A stretch of DNA of 64,000 nucleotides from Sphingosinicella humi (GTDB lineage: Bacteria > Pseudomonadota > Alphaproteobacteria > Sphingomonadales > Sphingomonadaceae): assembly GCF_003129465.1 (NCBI RefSeq), contig NZ_QFFF01000001.1, forward strand, positions 2,031,501-2,095,500, given 5' to 3'. A program made the translations under genes and the position numbers. Shown one piece after another: positions 26,994 through 36,879 of the stretch (position 1 is its first letter; the number at the start of each line of letters is the position of its first letter). The notes below the pieces were generated by a model. The model saw only the letters and a program-made list of their open reading frames with translations, had not been told where the DNA came from and did no database searches.

Positions 26994-27956
26994 ATGATGT
27001 TGATCGAGGCTTATCTGCCGGCCCTGATGCTCGCCGCGACCCCACTCCCCACCACCTTGGATGTGGTAGAGAGCGACGCGGAGCCGAGTGCTCTCGCCGC
27101 CGCCTTGCCCGAGCCGGCACGGCGGATGATCGACACCGCCATCGCCGACGGGGACGCCAAGGCCGCAGCCGCCGTGATGGACGTGGCGCGGAAATCCTAT
27201 CCCCAGGCGGTCGCCGAGATCGACGTGATCGAGGCCGCCTGGCGCCACCGGTTGGCGGAGGAAAAGGCGCGGCAGGAGGCGGAAGCGCTTCGGCAGCTCG
27301 CATCCGCGCCCCTGTTCGATAATTGGAAGGGCCAGGTGGAGCTGGGCGCGTCCCGATCCACCGGCAATACCAGCAATTTCGGGCTCTACGGAGCCTTCAG
27401 CGCGCAGCGCAAGGGTATCGACTGGAGTCACAAGCTGGTCGCCCGCGCCGACATCCAGCGGACAAACGGGACCACGACCACCCAGCGCGTGCTGGCTTCG
27501 TGGCAGCCCAATTACGTCGTGCAGGATCGGCTCTATGGTTTCGGCCTTGCGCAATATGAGCATGACCGGTTTCTGGGCTACGAGAACCGCTACACGCTGG
27601 GCGGCGGCCTCGGCTACGGCGTTATCGACTCGAGCGCGGTGACCTTGGACCTGGAAGGCGGCCCCGCCTTTCGCCTCACCGACTTCACGGCCGGAGCAAC
27701 GGAACCGACCCTGGCCGGGCGCGCGTCGCTGGATTTCGCCTGGAAGATCACGCCGACGCTGCAGTTCAGCCAAAAGGGCTCCCTGTTCCTGGAATCAGAA
27801 GATGGCAGCGCCAGCGCGCTCACCGCGCTCGACACCAAGCTAATTGGATCGTTGAAGGCGCGCTTTTCCTACAATGTCCAATATGAGCGCGGGACGCCGC
27901 CGGGGGTCGACCCCGTCGATACGCTGAGCCGCGCAACGCTGATCTACAGCTTCTAG
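26994..27956 (+). CDS. DUF481 family outer-membrane protein
   Basis: This 320-residue product has an N-terminal hydrophobic segment, a helical Glu/Ala-rich region to about residue 105 and then a DUF481 beta-barrel domain. The barrel begins WKGQVELGASRSTGNTSNFG and includes VLASWQPNYVVQDRLYGFG and RYTLGGGLGYGVI. Alternating hydrophobic strands and the C-terminal aromatic residue (LIYSF) fit an outer-membrane barrel. It resembles YdiY-type proteins of unknown role. The start at ATG 26994 or 26997 has a weak ribosome site. Confidence 0.75.
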   Translation: MMLIEAYLPALMLAATPLPTTLDVVESDAEPSALAAALPEPARRMIDTAIADGDAKAAAAVMDVARKSYPQAVAEIDVIEAAWRHRLAEEKARQEAEALRQLASAPLFDNWKGQVELGASRSTGNTSNFGLYGAFSAQRKGIDWSHKLVARADIQRTNGTTTTQRVLASWQPNYVVQDRLYGFGLAQYEHDRFLGYENRYTLGGGLGYGVIDSSAVTLDLEGGPAFRLTDFTAGATEPTLAGRASLDFAWKITPTLQFSQKGSLFLESEDGSASALTALDTKLIGSLKARFSYNVQYERGTPPGVDPVDTLSRATLIYSF

Positions 27957-27994
27957 ATGGGGCGGTTTCGTACTGGCCCGTGCTGGGAACGCTG

Positions 27995-29344
27995 ATGGCA
28001 GACGCGCACGCCCCGCCGCCCATTGTCGAGAGAGCACCGCGCCGGGCGCTCGGCTTCTGGATGTGCCTGGCCCTGGTGATGGGCAACATGATCGGCTCCG
28101 GCGTCTATCTGTTGCCGGCGAGCCTCGCGCCCTACGGCTGGAACGCGGTGCTGGGCTGGGTCTTCACGGTCGGTGGGGCGCTCTGCCTCGCCTATGTGTT
28201 CAGCCGGCTGGCGCAGGCCTTGCCGAGTGTGGGCGGTGCCTACGGTTTTGTGCGAAGGGGTTTCGGACCGTTCGCCGCCTTCCTCGTGGGGCTTACCTAT
28301 TGGATGTCGGTGTGGATCGCGAACGCGGCCATTTCGATCGCGGCGGTTAGCTATCTGAGCATTTTCGCGCCGGGCATAGCGTCGGTTTCGGGGCTGCCGG
28401 CCGGACTCGCCGTCGCCCTAGTCTGGGCGGTGACGTTCGTCAATCTCTTCGGGGCGCGCTCGGCCGGCGGGTTTCAGCTCGCGACGATGGTGCTGAAGCT
28501 GCTGCCGCTTCTTGCCGTGATCGTGATCGTCCTGCTCTTCGTAGGCGGCATGGACGGGGCGGAGGTGCAGCCCTTCCGCGCCGCCGACATCACGGCCCCT
28601 GCCGTCACCGCCACCGCGGCCTTGACCCTATGGGCGATGCTCGGCTTCGAGTCCGCGTCGATCCCGCAGGGCAAGGTCGACCGGCCTGACATCACCATCC
28701 CGCGCGCTACGATGGTGGGGACGCTGCTGGTGGGTTTGATCTACATCGTCACCTGCTCGGCGATCATCCTGATGTTGCCGGCCGAGCAGGTCGCGCAGTC
28801 AAGTGCTCCCTTCGCCGACTTCATCGAGCGTTATTGGGGGCACGGGCCGGCCCTGCTCATCGCCTTGTTCGCCGCGATCAGCGCCATCGGCGCGCTGAAC
28901 GGCTGGGTGTTGATCCAGGGCGAACTGCCGCTCTCGATGGCGCGGCGCGGGAGCTTTCCGCGCTGGTTCGGAATCACCGACCGGAACGACACGCCGAGGC
29001 GGGGCCTAGTCCTCTCGAGCGCCCTCGTCAGCATTCTCATCATGATGAACTACAGCCGGACGATGGCGGACTTGTTCACCTTCATGGCGTTGCTGTCGAC
29101 GGCGGCGACGTTGGTTCTCTACCTCGCCTGCGCCGCCGCCAGCCTGCGCCTCACCGCCACCGGCGAGATGCCGCGCTCGGTGCCGTTCCTGATCATCGCC
29201 GCGCTCGGCCTGGTCTATGCCCTCTGGACCTTTTACGGCGCCGGCCTGGAGGCAACGGGATGGATAGCCGTCCTGCTCGCGCTCGGCGTGCCGCTCTACT
29301 TCCTGACGCCTCGCTCAGCCGCGGCGAATGAGGCGGCCGAATAG
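27995..29344 (+). CDS. APC-superfamily amino acid/amine permease
   Basis: This 449-residue membrane protein has about 12 hydrophobic helices and the APC helix-1 motif LVMGNMIGSGVYLLP. Helix 6 contains LTLWAMLGFESASIPQGKV. It most resembles the AdiC/CadB-like basic amino acid or amine antiporter branch. GGGAAC lies about 7 bases before ATG 27995. Its 3' end overlaps the convergent FAD oxidoreductase by 30 bases. The neighbouring Rieske oxygenase and BetI-like regulator suggest an amine or betaine-type substrate; that is inference. Confidence 0.82.
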   Translation: MADAHAPPPIVERAPRRALGFWMCLALVMGNMIGSGVYLLPASLAPYGWNAVLGWVFTVGGALCLAYVFSRLAQALPSVGGAYGFVRRGFGPFAAFLVGLTYWMSVWIANAAISIAAVSYLSIFAPGIASVSGLPAGLAVALVWAVTFVNLFGARSAGGFQLATMVLKLLPLLAVIVIVLLFVGGMDGAEVQPFRAADITAPAVTATAALTLWAMLGFESASIPQGKVDRPDITIPRATMVGTLLVGLIYIVTCSAIILMLPAEQVAQSSAPFADFIERYWGHGPALLIALFAAISAIGALNGWVLIQGELPLSMARRGSFPRWFGITDRNDTPRRGLVLSSALVSILIMMNYSRTMADLFTFMALLSTAATLVLYLACAAASLRLTATGEMPRSVPFLIIAALGLVYALWTFYGAGLEATGWIAVLLALGVPLYFLTPRSAAANEAAE

Positions 29345-30913
29345 CGAGCGGTCGGCGAGTATCTCTTGCGCTGCATTGTGGCCGGGCGCACCGGTGACTC
29401 CGCCGCCGGGATGCGTGCCGGCGCCGCACATATAGAGGCCTTTCACCGGCCCCCTGTAGGCGGCGTTGCCGAGCACCGGACGAGCCGACCAGAGCTGGTC
29501 CAGCGTCATGTTGCCGTGCATGATGTCGCCGCCGATAAGACCGAACTTGCGCTCCAGGTCGAGCGGCGAGAGGATCATGCGGCCGAGCACCGACGCCTTG
29601 AAACCCGGCGCGTAGGTTTCGACCGTGTCGATGATGGTGTCGGCTGCCGCCTCGCGATGCTCGTCCCAGTCCAGCTCGGGATCGAACTGCTGGCAGAAGA
29701 GGCTGGCGACATGTTGTCCCGGCGGAGCGAGGCTGTCGTCGACGGTGGATGGGATCAGCATCTCGACGATCGGCCGCTTCGACCAGCCATGCCGCTTCGC
29801 GTCGGTGAAGGCCTCGTCCATATAGTCGAGCGTGGGGGCGATGATGATGCCGGACTGGTGGTGCTCGCCCGGTTCGGGAAGGGAGGTGAAGCGCGGCAGC
29901 TCGCAGAGCGCCACGTTCATCCGGAAGGTCCCGGAGCCGGCCTTGAACGCCTTGATGCGGCGATGGAACTCGGGGGTGAGGTCCATGGGGTCCATCATCC
30001 GCTCGTAAAGCAGCTTCGGCCCGACATTGGCGATGACGGTGTCGGCGTGGATTTCTTCGCCGCTCTCCAGCCTGACGCCCGCCGCCTTGTTGCCGTCGAC
30101 GAGGACTCGGGCGACCGGCGTTTCCAGGCTGATCTCGACGCCGGCTTCGCGGCACACTTTGGCCATCGCCTGGGTGATCGCGCCCATGCCGCCGACGCTG
30201 TGGCCCCAGGCGCCACGCTTGCCATTCACCTCTCCGAAGACGTGATGGAGGAGGACATAGGCCGAACCCGGCGTGTCGGGGCTGGCATAGTTGCCGACGA
30301 CCGCGTCGAAACCGAAGGCCGCTTTCACTGGCTCGCTCTCGAACCAGCTGTCGAGGAAGGTCCGCGCGCTCTTCACGAAAAGGTCGAGCACGTCGCGCTG
30401 CTGGCCGAGCGGCATCCGGGCGAGGCGCCGTCCCTGGCGGGCGCCATCGAGCAACGTCTTCAAACCGTCGCCGAGATTAGGCGGCGTCTGGAGTGCGAGG
30501 TCGCGCAGCACGTCCGCAACATTCTCCAGCGCATCATAATAAGCTGGCAGGGCCCTCGCGTCCCTCGTGGAGAATTTCCGGAACTCCGCCTGGGTGCGCT
30601 CCAGCCCCCCGCCGAGCTTCAGATAGCCGCCATCCTCCTGAGGCAGGAAATTGGAGATGGGCCGCTCGATGACCTTGTAGCCCTGGTCGACGAGCTTCAT
30701 GTCGCGAATGACCTTGGGCTGGAGCAGGCTGACCGTGTAGCTCGCGACCGAGTTTCGAAAACCGGGATGGAACTCTTCGGTCACGGCCGCCCCGCCGACT
30801 ATGTCGCGCCGCTCGACGATGCGAACCCTGAGGCCAGCCCGGGCAAGGTAGAAGGCGCAGACCAGGCCGTTATGGCCGGCGCCGATGATGATCGCGTCGT
30901 AGCTCTTGGTCAT
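29315..30913 (-). CDS. Phytoene dehydrogenase/PYROXD2-like FAD oxidoreductase
   Basis: This 532-residue flavoprotein has the N-terminal dinucleotide motif DAIIIGAGHNGLVCAFYLAR and the FAD-family signature ERRDIVGGAAVTEE. A C-terminal GLYMCGAGTHPGGGVTGAPG segment completes FAD binding. It belongs to the amine-oxidase/phytoene-desaturase superfamily, in the PYROXD2-like branch. No crtB or other carotenoid genes are nearby, so carotenoid desaturation is unlikely. The start at 30913 gives a normal N-terminus; the frame extends further upstream only through a repeat. It lies downstream of, and on the same strand as, the Rieske oxygenase. Confidence 0.82.
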   Translation of the reverse strand: MTKSYDAIIIGAGHNGLVCAFYLARAGLRVRIVERRDIVGGAAVTEEFHPGFRNSVASYTVSLLQPKVIRDMKLVDQGYKVIERPISNFLPQEDGGYLKLGGGLERTQAEFRKFSTRDARALPAYYDALENVADVLRDLALQTPPNLGDGLKTLLDGARQGRRLARMPLGQQRDVLDLFVKSARTFLDSWFESEPVKAAFGFDAVVGNYASPDTPGSAYVLLHHVFGEVNGKRGAWGHSVGGMGAITQAMAKVCREAGVEISLETPVARVLVDGNKAAGVRLESGEEIHADTVIANVGPKLLYERMMDPMDLTPEFHRRIKAFKAGSGTFRMNVALCELPRFTSLPEPGEHHQSGIIIAPTLDYMDEAFTDAKRHGWSKRPIVEMLIPSTVDDSLAPPGQHVASLFCQQFDPELDWDEHREAAADTIIDTVETYAPGFKASVLGRMILSPLDLERKFGLIGGDIMHGNMTLDQLWSARPVLGNAAYRGPVKGLYMCGAGTHPGGGVTGAPGHNAAQEILADRSLFGRLIRRG

Positions 30914-30930
30914 CTCTACCCCTACTCGTT

Positions 30931-30990
30931 GCCAGCGAAGGCTGGCATCCATGCTGCACCAGTTCGGACCCCAGCTTTCGCTAGGGTGCC
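30931..30990. repeat. Degenerate dispersed palindromic repeat
   Basis: GCCAGCGAAGGCTGGCATCC at 30931-30950 is related by inversion to GGACCCCAGCTTTCGCTAGG, starting at 30966. It fills the gap between the Rieske gene and the FAD oxidoreductase. The form is a diverged version of the GCGAAAGCTGGGGTCC palindromes seen in many proteobacterial genomes. Confidence 0.6.
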
Positions 30991-30996
30991 CCATCG

Positions 30997-32187
30997 TCAA
31001 TTCACGGCATTAACAGCCCCACGCTGGCTCCACCCCGGCGCGGGCGGCTCGTGCAGCCTGGCTTCGGGAATGAGCCCACGCATCTTCCGGCAGAAGCTTT
31101 TTAGGCAGACTTCCTCGTCGCTGAGCGGCCCCACGGTGAAGCTCCTCGACTGCATCCCCGCCTGCACACGAGCGATCAGGGCGGTGTCTTCGGCATTCAC
31201 CTGCCGGTTGATCCGCCAGTTGAGATAGCGCGCCGCCTTCATCTCGCGCCGCTCGTCGGGCAGGGCGTAGCTGATCTCGCGGATCAGCGTCTCGGTGGGC
31301 GAGACGGGGAGGAACTGCATGAAATCGATCTGGTCGGGATAGATGTCGAAGGCGACATTGGGCCAGAGCTTGAAATAGAGCCACAGGCGCTGCGCGTCCT
31401 CCGGCAAATGCGGGACTTCGGGCAGCAAGGACTGATACGTCCGTTCCGACAGATTGGGGGAGGGCTGATCGACCAGCGCGCCCCACATCCGGTCGACATT
31501 CTCCTCCGCCTCGATACCGTAGCCGCGGCCGAACAGCCGGGTGAGGCCAGGGTGGGCGATCGGGATGTGGAGGCCGTCCGAATAATTGTCGGCCACGTTC
31601 TTCCAGTTGACCGGGCGGGGGCGGAGCGTGACGCGGCCAAGCGCCTCCAACTCCTCGAAGCGATAGGGGGCGATCCGGTCCTCATAGGGCGCCATCATAT
31701 CCCTGACGGATGGCCCGCCGCCTTCCAGCCGCACGAAGACGAAACCGCGCCACACTTCCATTTCCACCGGAGCGAGGCCGCTATTGGCCGGGTCGAGCGT
31801 CGGATAGCCGCCCTTTCCCGGCACGCCGGCCAGCGTCCCGTCCAGATTGTAGGTCCAGGCATGATAGGGGCAGACCAGCTTCTTTGCGCAGCCGGAGCTT
31901 CCGTCGACGATCCGGGAGCCTCGGTGGCGGCAGACATTGGTGAACGCCCGCACCGCGCCATCCTTGCCGCGCACCACGATGATGCTTTCGCCCAGGAATT
32001 CGAGCGTGTGCCATTGGCCCGGCTCGGCGATGTCGCTCAAATGGCAGACGACCTGCCAACTCGGCCGCATCACCCGCTCCATTTCGACGCGGAAGAATTC
32101 GGGGTCGCGATAGATCCAGGCGGGCAGGCTCCAGCCTTCGTCGGGATCGACGTCCGGCGCCCCGTTGATGCGCTGCACTTCCGCCAT
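30997..32187 (-). CDS. Rieske non-heme iron oxygenase, alpha subunit
   Basis: This 396-residue oxygenase has an N-terminal Rieske [2Fe-2S] centre with ligands CRH (within NVCRHRGSR) and CPYH (within LVCPYHAWTYNLDG). The C-terminal catalytic domain carries the iron-binding facial triad (DNYSDGLHIPIAHPGL, with a later Asp in YPDQIDFMQF). It is closest in layout to amine or betaine demethylating oxygenases and aromatic-ring hydroxylases. GGAGACG precedes the start at 32187. It is divergent from a TetR/BetI-like regulator with 50 bases between them. The electron-transfer partner may be the reductase at 33023-34246. Substrate is not determined. Confidence 0.88.
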   Translation of the reverse strand: MAEVQRINGAPDVDPDEGWSLPAWIYRDPEFFRVEMERVMRPSWQVVCHLSDIAEPGQWHTLEFLGESIIVVRGKDGAVRAFTNVCRHRGSRIVDGSSGCAKKLVCPYHAWTYNLDGTLAGVPGKGGYPTLDPANSGLAPVEMEVWRGFVFVRLEGGGPSVRDMMAPYEDRIAPYRFEELEALGRVTLRPRPVNWKNVADNYSDGLHIPIAHPGLTRLFGRGYGIEAEENVDRMWGALVDQPSPNLSERTYQSLLPEVPHLPEDAQRLWLYFKLWPNVAFDIYPDQIDFMQFLPVSPTETLIREISYALPDERREMKAARYLNWRINRQVNAEDTALIARVQAGMQSRSFTVGPLSDEEVCLKSFCRKMRGLIPEARLHEPPAPGWSQRGAVNAVN

Positions 32188-32207
32188 GATCGTCTCCAGC
32201 TTTTGCA

Positions 32208-32223
32208 CGATCGTATAATATCG
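32208..32223. promoter_or_regulatory. Candidate operator between the Rieske and TetR genes
   Basis: CGATCGTATAATATCG is an imperfect palindrome (12 of 16 positions symmetrical) in the 50-base divergent gap. The AT-rich centre may overlap promoters for both genes. It is a likely binding site for the adjacent TetR-type protein. Confidence 0.4.
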
Positions 32224-32237
32224 ACTATGATGGCGCA

Positions 32238-32849
32238 ATGGCGAGAGCGGCCGCAAAGCGGGAAAGCGCCGACTTCCGGCGTCAATCCCTCATCGAAGCG
32301 GCCGCGGACTGCCTCGCCGACAAGGGCGTGGCGGGAACATCGGTCCGCACCATCTGCGCTCGTGCAGGCGTTTCGCCGGGGCTGCTCAGGCATTATTTCG
32401 AAGGCATCGGCGACCTCATCGCCGCCACCTATCGCGATGTGACGGAGCGGGTTTCCCGCTCGTTGGCGGCGGCGGAAGGGGAAGCGGGACCGGAGCCTCG
32501 TCAGCGCCTGATCGCCTTTGTCACCGCCAGCTTCCGCCCGCCGATCGCGGACCCCAAGCTTCTCGCCACCTGGCTGGCCTTCTGGAGCCTGGTGAACACC
32601 CGCCCGGCCATCGCCGCCATCCATGGCGAAACCTATCGCGGCTATCGCGAAGGGCTGGAGCGGCTTCTCGCCGGCTGCGGCCTCGATCCCGCCGAGGTGC
32701 GGCCCGCGGCGATCGCGCTCACCGCGCTGGTTGACGGCCTTTGGTTGGAGCTCTCGCTAGACCCTTCCACTTTCACTCCGGCGGAGGCCAGCGCCATCGC
32801 CGTGCGGTGGGTGGATAACTGGCTGGGTCCATTGCAAACGGCTTGCTGA
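32238..32849 (+). CDS. TetR family regulator, BetI-like
   Basis: This 203-residue repressor has an N-terminal TetR helix-turn-helix (LIEAAADCLADKGVAGTSVR, then AGVSPGLLRHYFEGIGDLIA). Its C-terminal domain resembles BetI (TWLAFWSLVNTRPAIAAIHG). BetI-type proteins sense choline or betaine. It diverges from the Rieske gene, which it probably represses. The ribosome site before ATG 32238 is weak, and its transcript may be leaderless or short-leadered. Confidence 0.85.
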   Translation: MARAAAKRESADFRRQSLIEAAADCLADKGVAGTSVRTICARAGVSPGLLRHYFEGIGDLIAATYRDVTERVSRSLAAAEGEAGPEPRQRLIAFVTASFRPPIADPKLLATWLAFWSLVNTRPAIAAIHGETYRGYREGLERLLAGCGLDPAEVRPAAIALTALVDGLWLELSLDPSTFTPAEASAIAVRWVDNWLGPLQTAC

Positions 32850-32920
32850 GCAGCTGCATGCCTGGCTCGAGATGCTCGTTGGAAATCGCCGCGGCTCATG
32901 ATGCCGACGACCGAGATTCA

Positions 32921-32937
32921 GCAAACCGATCGTTTGC
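32921..32937. repeat. Short palindrome in a convergent gap
   Basis: GCAAACCGATCGTTTGC has 6-base inverted arms and a 5-base centre. It lies between the converging 3' ends of the TetR and reductase genes, where an operator would be unexpected. The rest of the 173-base gap shows nothing notable. Confidence 0.35.
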
Positions 32938-33022
32938 ATTCGAGGTTCCAACTTGGAAACGGGGGGCGGAGTTTGATCCGGCCTATCTCTATCTCGACCG
33001 CCGCAGGCGTTGAGCAAGGCGC

Positions 33023-34246
33023 TTACGCAAGTTCCTTCAGAGGAATGTCTGCATTCGCGATCCTGCTCGCGTCCGGCGAAAGACCTTCGAGCACGAGCTT
33101 TCGGCCTTGGACATAATCCTTGACGGCGTTGATGCAGTCCAAGGCGATCACTCGCCCTTGCTTCAGATACACGGCGGAAAAGCTCCGGGTGGCGGGATCG
33201 CCCCGCACGATGACCCGGTCGTGGTTGGTCGAGAGGCCCACCGTCTGCAGCTTCAGATCATATTGGTTGGACCAGAACCAGGGCATCGCCTCGTAAGGCT
33301 GGGCTTCTCCGGCAATGGCCCGCGCGGCCACGGTGGCCTGGTCGTTGGCGTTCTGGACGGACTCCAGGCGCAGGCGCAGCCCGTCGGCGAACCGGTTCTC
33401 GTGCGATGCGCAATCTCCGATCGCGAAGACATCCGGCAAGCTCGTGCGGCAGTAGGCGTCGACCTCGATGCCGTTGCCGCCGACGGCCCCGGCCTCGAGC
33501 AGCGGCTCGACCGCCGGGACGATGCCAATCCCGACAATGAACATGTCGGCCGGCACTTCGCTGCCGTCGCCCAGGCGCACTCCCGTCGCCGCGCCGCCTT
33601 CGCCGGTTATGCACTCGACGGCGATGCCGGTCCGGACGTCCACGCCATGAGCGCGATGCTCTGCCTCGTAGAAACGGGACACGGGCTCGCCGGCGACCCG
33701 CGCGAGGACGCGGTCGAGCGTTTCGAGCAGGACGACCTGCTTGCCGAGCTTGGTGAGCACGGCGGCCGCCTCGAGGCCGATATAGCCGCCGCCGATCACC
33801 GCGACGCGCCGGACGCTGTCCAGTTCCGCGATCATTCCGTCGACGTCGGCGCGGGAGCGCACGGAGTGGATCCGGCTTAGCTCGCTGCCGCTGCACGTCA
33901 GCTGGCGGGGCTTGCCGCCGGTGGCCCAGACCAGGGATCCATACTGGATTTTTGATCCATCCTCGAGCGTCACGACATGGGCCGCGGCATCGACAGCCGT
34001 GGCCCGCCGCCCGAGCAGCATCGATACCTCGCGCTCCTCCCAGAAGTGCTGGGGCCTGATCGCCAGTCGTTCGAACGGCTTCTCCCCGGCGAGATATTCC
34101 TTGGAGAGGGGAGGGCGCTCATAGGGGTATTCGGGCTCGTCTCCGACGATCGCGATGCTTCCGCCGAATTTGAGCATCCTGAGCGCAATCGCTGCCTGCG
34201 CCCCGCCATGCCCGGCTCCGACGATCAACACATCAAACCGATCCAC
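33023..34246 (-). CDS. Ferredoxin reductase-like FAD/NAD(P) oxidoreductase
   Basis: This 407-residue flavoprotein has the two Rossmann motifs of rubredoxin/ferredoxin reductases: [18 protein letters not shown] at the N-terminus and [19 protein letters not shown] near residue 150. [15 protein letters not shown] follows near 280, as does a C-terminal reductase domain ([17 protein letters not shown]). This is the BphA4/putidaredoxin-reductase type that feeds Rieske oxygenases via ferredoxin. GTG 34246 has AGAGGAG about 9 bases upstream. The Rieske gene is 0.8 kb away beyond the regulator. No ferredoxin gene is visible here. Confidence 0.88.
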   Translation of the reverse strand: MDRFDVLIVGAGHGGAQAAIALRMLKFGGSIAIVGDEPEYPYERPPLSKEYLAGEKPFERLAIRPQHFWEEREVSMLLGRRATAVDAAAHVVTLEDGSKIQYGSLVWATGGKPRQLTCSGSELSRIHSVRSRADVDGMIAELDSVRRVAVIGGGYIGLEAAAVLTKLGKQVVLLETLDRVLARVAGEPVSRFYEAEHRAHGVDVRTGIAVECITGEGGAATGVRLGDGSEVPADMFIVGIGIVPAVEPLLEAGAVGGNGIEVDAYCRTSLPDVFAIGDCASHENRFADGLRLRLESVQNANDQATVAARAIAGEAQPYEAMPWFWSNQYDLKLQTVGLSTNHDRVIVRGDPATRSFSAVYLKQGRVIALDCINAVKDYVQGRKLVLEGLSPDASRIANADIPLKELA

Positions 34247-34395
34247 CTGCCGTCACTCCTCTAGTTCACGTTTCTGGCCGCGTGATAATCCAGTCAAACA
34301 TTCCGCCGGCCTCTCGACCAGTGCGCCACGATCAAGGTCAGAATCAAATGATAGCCATCTGAAACAAGCGCGGACACGACACGGCGGCGGCGCTC

Positions 34396-34419
34396 TTGAC
34401 CTTCCAGTTACTGTAAGCT
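34396..34419 (+). promoter_or_regulatory. CueR-type copper-responsive promoter element
   Basis: A -35 TTGACC (34396-34401) leads into ACCTTCCAGTTACTGTAAGC (34399-34418), a dyad closely resembling the CueR box of copA promoters. The -10 is not clear. Its place upstream of a copper ATPase that has its own cueR supports the call. Confidence 0.6.
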
Positions 34420-34458
34420 CCACTTCCGAGGCACCATATGCGATTCGGAAGGTGCGAA

Positions 34459-36879
34459 GTGGAAACGAAGAACTGCTGCCACGGCCATAGCCATGAAGGT
34501 CACGCCCACCAGGGAGCTCAATCCGGCGGCGGCGCGGGCGCTCATCCTGGACATCACTACCGCGACGGTGAAAGCAGCGCCAATGTGATCGATCCGGTCT
34601 GCGGGATGACCGTGGACCCGGTGACCACGCCGCATCACGCCGAGCATGAAGGGCAGGCCTATCATTTCTGCTCCGCCAAATGCCGGGAGCGGTTCATTGC
34701 CCGTCCTGAGTTCTTCCTCGATGCGGCGCCGCCGACCCCGGCCGCCGGAGGTGAAGACCTAGTCTACACCTGCCCGATGCATCCGGAGATCGAGCAGATC
34801 GGACCCGGCACCTGCCCGATCTGCGGCATGGCGCTGGAGCCCAAGGGCATCTCCCTGGCCGATGGCCCGTCGGAAGAATATCTCTACATGCGCCGGCGTT
34901 TTATCGTCTCGGCCGTGCTTTCGGCACCACTCGCCATATTGGTCATGCTCCGCCATTTTGTGCCGGCGACGGTCGAGTTCGCCGGCGGCCGGACGCTCGA
35001 CTTCATAGAATTGGCGATGGCCACGCCGGTCGTTCTGTGGGGCGGCTGGCCCTTCTTCGTGCGCGGCTGGCAGAGCGTCGTCCGCCGCCGGTTCAACATG
35101 TTCACCCTCATCGCTTTGGGCACGGGCGTGGCCTGGGCCTATTCGATGGTCGGCGCGCTCGCGCCGCACATTTTCCCGCCGTCCTTCCGCGGACATGATG
35201 GCGGCGTCGGCCTCTATTTCGAGGCTGCCGCAGTCATCGTCACCCTCGTCCTGCTCGGGCAGGTGCTCGAACTGCGCGCACGGGAACGCACGGGCTCGGC
35301 CATCAGGGCGCTTCTCGATCTGGCGCCGAAGACGGCCCATCTGATCGACGGCAAGACGGATCGAACGATTCCGCTGGATCTGGTGAAACTGGGCGATCGG
35401 CTGAGGGTGAAGCCGGGCGAGGCGGTCCCCGTCGACGGTGTCGTGGTCGAGGGCAGCTCGGCCCTCGATGAGTCCATGCTGACCGGCGAGCCGCTTCCCG
35501 TCTCGAAGTCGATCGGCGACGAAGTCACGGGCGGGTCCATCAATGGCGATGGGTCCTTCATCATGAAGGCTCAGCGCGTCGGTTCGGAGACGATGCTGGC
35601 GCGCATCGTGCAGATGGTCGCCGAGGCCCAGCGCAGCCAGGCGCCGATCCAGAAGAAGGTCGACCAGGTTTCGGGCTGGTTCGTGCCGGCCGTCATCGCC
35701 GTGGCTGTCCTGGCTTTCATCGTCTGGTCGTTCGCCGCGCCGCCGCCGAGCGTTCCCTTCGCGCTGGTGGCCGCCGTGTCGGTGCTCATCATCGCTTGCC
35801 CCTGTGCCTTGGGCCTGGCGACGCCGATGTCGATCATGGTCGGCGTTGGAAAGGGTGCCCAGGCGGGCGTGCTCATCAAGAATGCCGAGGCGCTGGAGCG
35901 GTTCGCGGCCGTCGACACCATTGTCGTCGACAAGACGGGCACCCTCACCGAGGGCAAGCCCGCTCTGGTGGCGGTCGAACGGGCGGCCGGCCAGGACGAA
36001 AATGAGCTGCTGACCCTTACCGCCTCGCTGGAGCGCTCCAGTGCGCACCCCTTGGCGCATGCGATCATCGCTGGAGCGGAAGCCCGATCGCTTGACCTTC
36101 TGCCGGTCGACGGCTTCGAGTCCGTCTCGGGCAAGGGGGTCGTCGGGCAGATCGAGGGCCGCCGCGTGGCGATCGGCAATGCGGCATTGATGCAGGCGGA
36201 AGGCGCCGATCAACCCGATCTTGCGGACGCGGCAGGGCGCTATCGGGACGAGGGTGCCACCGTCATGTTCGCGGCGATCGACGGCAGGTTCGCGGGCCTG
36301 GCCGCCGTTGCCGATCCGATCAAGCCGACCACGGCGCGCGCCGTCGAGCTTCTTCACAAGGAAGGCCTCCGGGTGATCATGCTTACCGGCGACAACCGAA
36401 GGACCGCCGAAGCCGTGGCCAGGAAGCTCGGCATCGATGAGGTGATCGCGGACGTGCTGCCGCAAGACAAAGACGCCGTCATCGACCGTCTCAAACGCGA
36501 AGGCAGGGTGGTCGCCATGGCCGGCGACGGCGTCAATGATGCGCCTGCGCTCGCCCGGGCCGACATCGGCATCGCCATGGGGACCGGCGCCGACGTCGCC
36601 ATGGAGAGCGCTGGCGTCACTCTGGTGAGGGGCGACCTGATGGGGCTCGTTCGCGCCCGGCGGCTCTCGCGCGGCGTCACCCGCAACATTCGCGAGAACC
36701 TCTGGTTCGCCTTCGGCTACAACGCGCTCGGTGTTCCGATCGCGGCAGGGGTTCTCTACCCGATCACCGGCCTGCTGCTTAGCCCGATGATCGCCGCACT
36801 GGCGATGAGCCTCTCGTCCGTTTCGGTGATCGGCAATGCGCTCCGCCTGCGGACACTGGACCTTGAGGGACAGCCATGA
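34459..36879 (+). CDS. copA: Copper-translocating P1B-type ATPase
   Basis: This ATPase exports Cu(I) from the cytoplasm. The 806-residue product has a His-rich N-terminus ([14 protein letters not shown]) and a YHS domain ([11 protein letters not shown], then [10 protein letters not shown]). A heavy-metal-binding motif follows ([20 protein letters not shown]). The transport core carries TGEP, the membrane [10 protein letters not shown] site, [12 protein letters not shown] in AHPLAHAI and [10 protein letters not shown]. The start GTG 34459 has GGAAGG 6 bases upstream; ATG 34438 lies closer to the promoter element and lacks one. It is coupled to cueR (ATGA overlap). The N-terminal metal sites replace the usual HMA domains. 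Confidence 0.92.
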   Translation: METKNCCHGHSHEGHAHQGAQSGGGAGAHPGHHYRDGESSANVIDPVCGMTVDPVTTPHHAEHEGQAYHFCSAKCRERFIARPEFFLDAAPPTPAAGGEDLVYTCPMHPEIEQIGPGTCPICGMALEPKGISLADGPSEEYLYMRRRFIVSAVLSAPLAILVMLRHFVPATVEFAGGRTLDFIELAMATPVVLWGGWPFFVRGWQSVVRRRFNMFTLIALGTGVAWAYSMVGALAPHIFPPSFRGHDGGVGLYFEAAAVIVTLVLLGQVLELRARERTGSAIRALLDLAPKTAHLIDGKTDRTIPLDLVKLGDRLRVKPGEAVPVDGVVVEGSSALDESMLTGEPLPVSKSIGDEVTGGSINGDGSFIMKAQRVGSETMLARIVQMVAEAQRSQAPIQKKVDQVSGWFVPAVIAVAVLAFIVWSFAAPPPSVPFALVAAVSVLIIACPCALGLATPMSIMVGVGKGAQAGVLIKNAEALERFAAVDTIVVDKTGTLTEGKPALVAVERAAGQDENELLTLTASLERSSAHPLAHAIIAGAEARSLDLLPVDGFESVSGKGVVGQIEGRRVAIGNAALMQAEGADQPDLADAAGRYRDEGATVMFAAIDGRFAGLAAVADPIKPTTARAVELLHKEGLRVIMLTGDNRRTAEAVARKLGIDEVIADVLPQDKDAVIDRLKREGRVVAMAGDGVNDAPALARADIGIAMGTGADVAMESAGVTLVRGDLMGLVRARRLSRGVTRNIRENLWFAFGYNALGVPIAAGVLYPITGLLLSPMIAALAMSLSSVSVIGNALRLRTLDLEGQP

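Noticed and set aside
29315-30913. Carotenoid phytoene desaturase
   Set aside because: The fold is shared, but no carotenoid genes are nearby and the sequence fits the PYROXD2-like branch better.
29366-31228. 620-residue plus-strand frame opposite the FAD oxidoreductase
   Set aside because: The minus-strand product has clear FAD motifs; the plus-strand frame has none and is Arg/Ala/Asp-rich.
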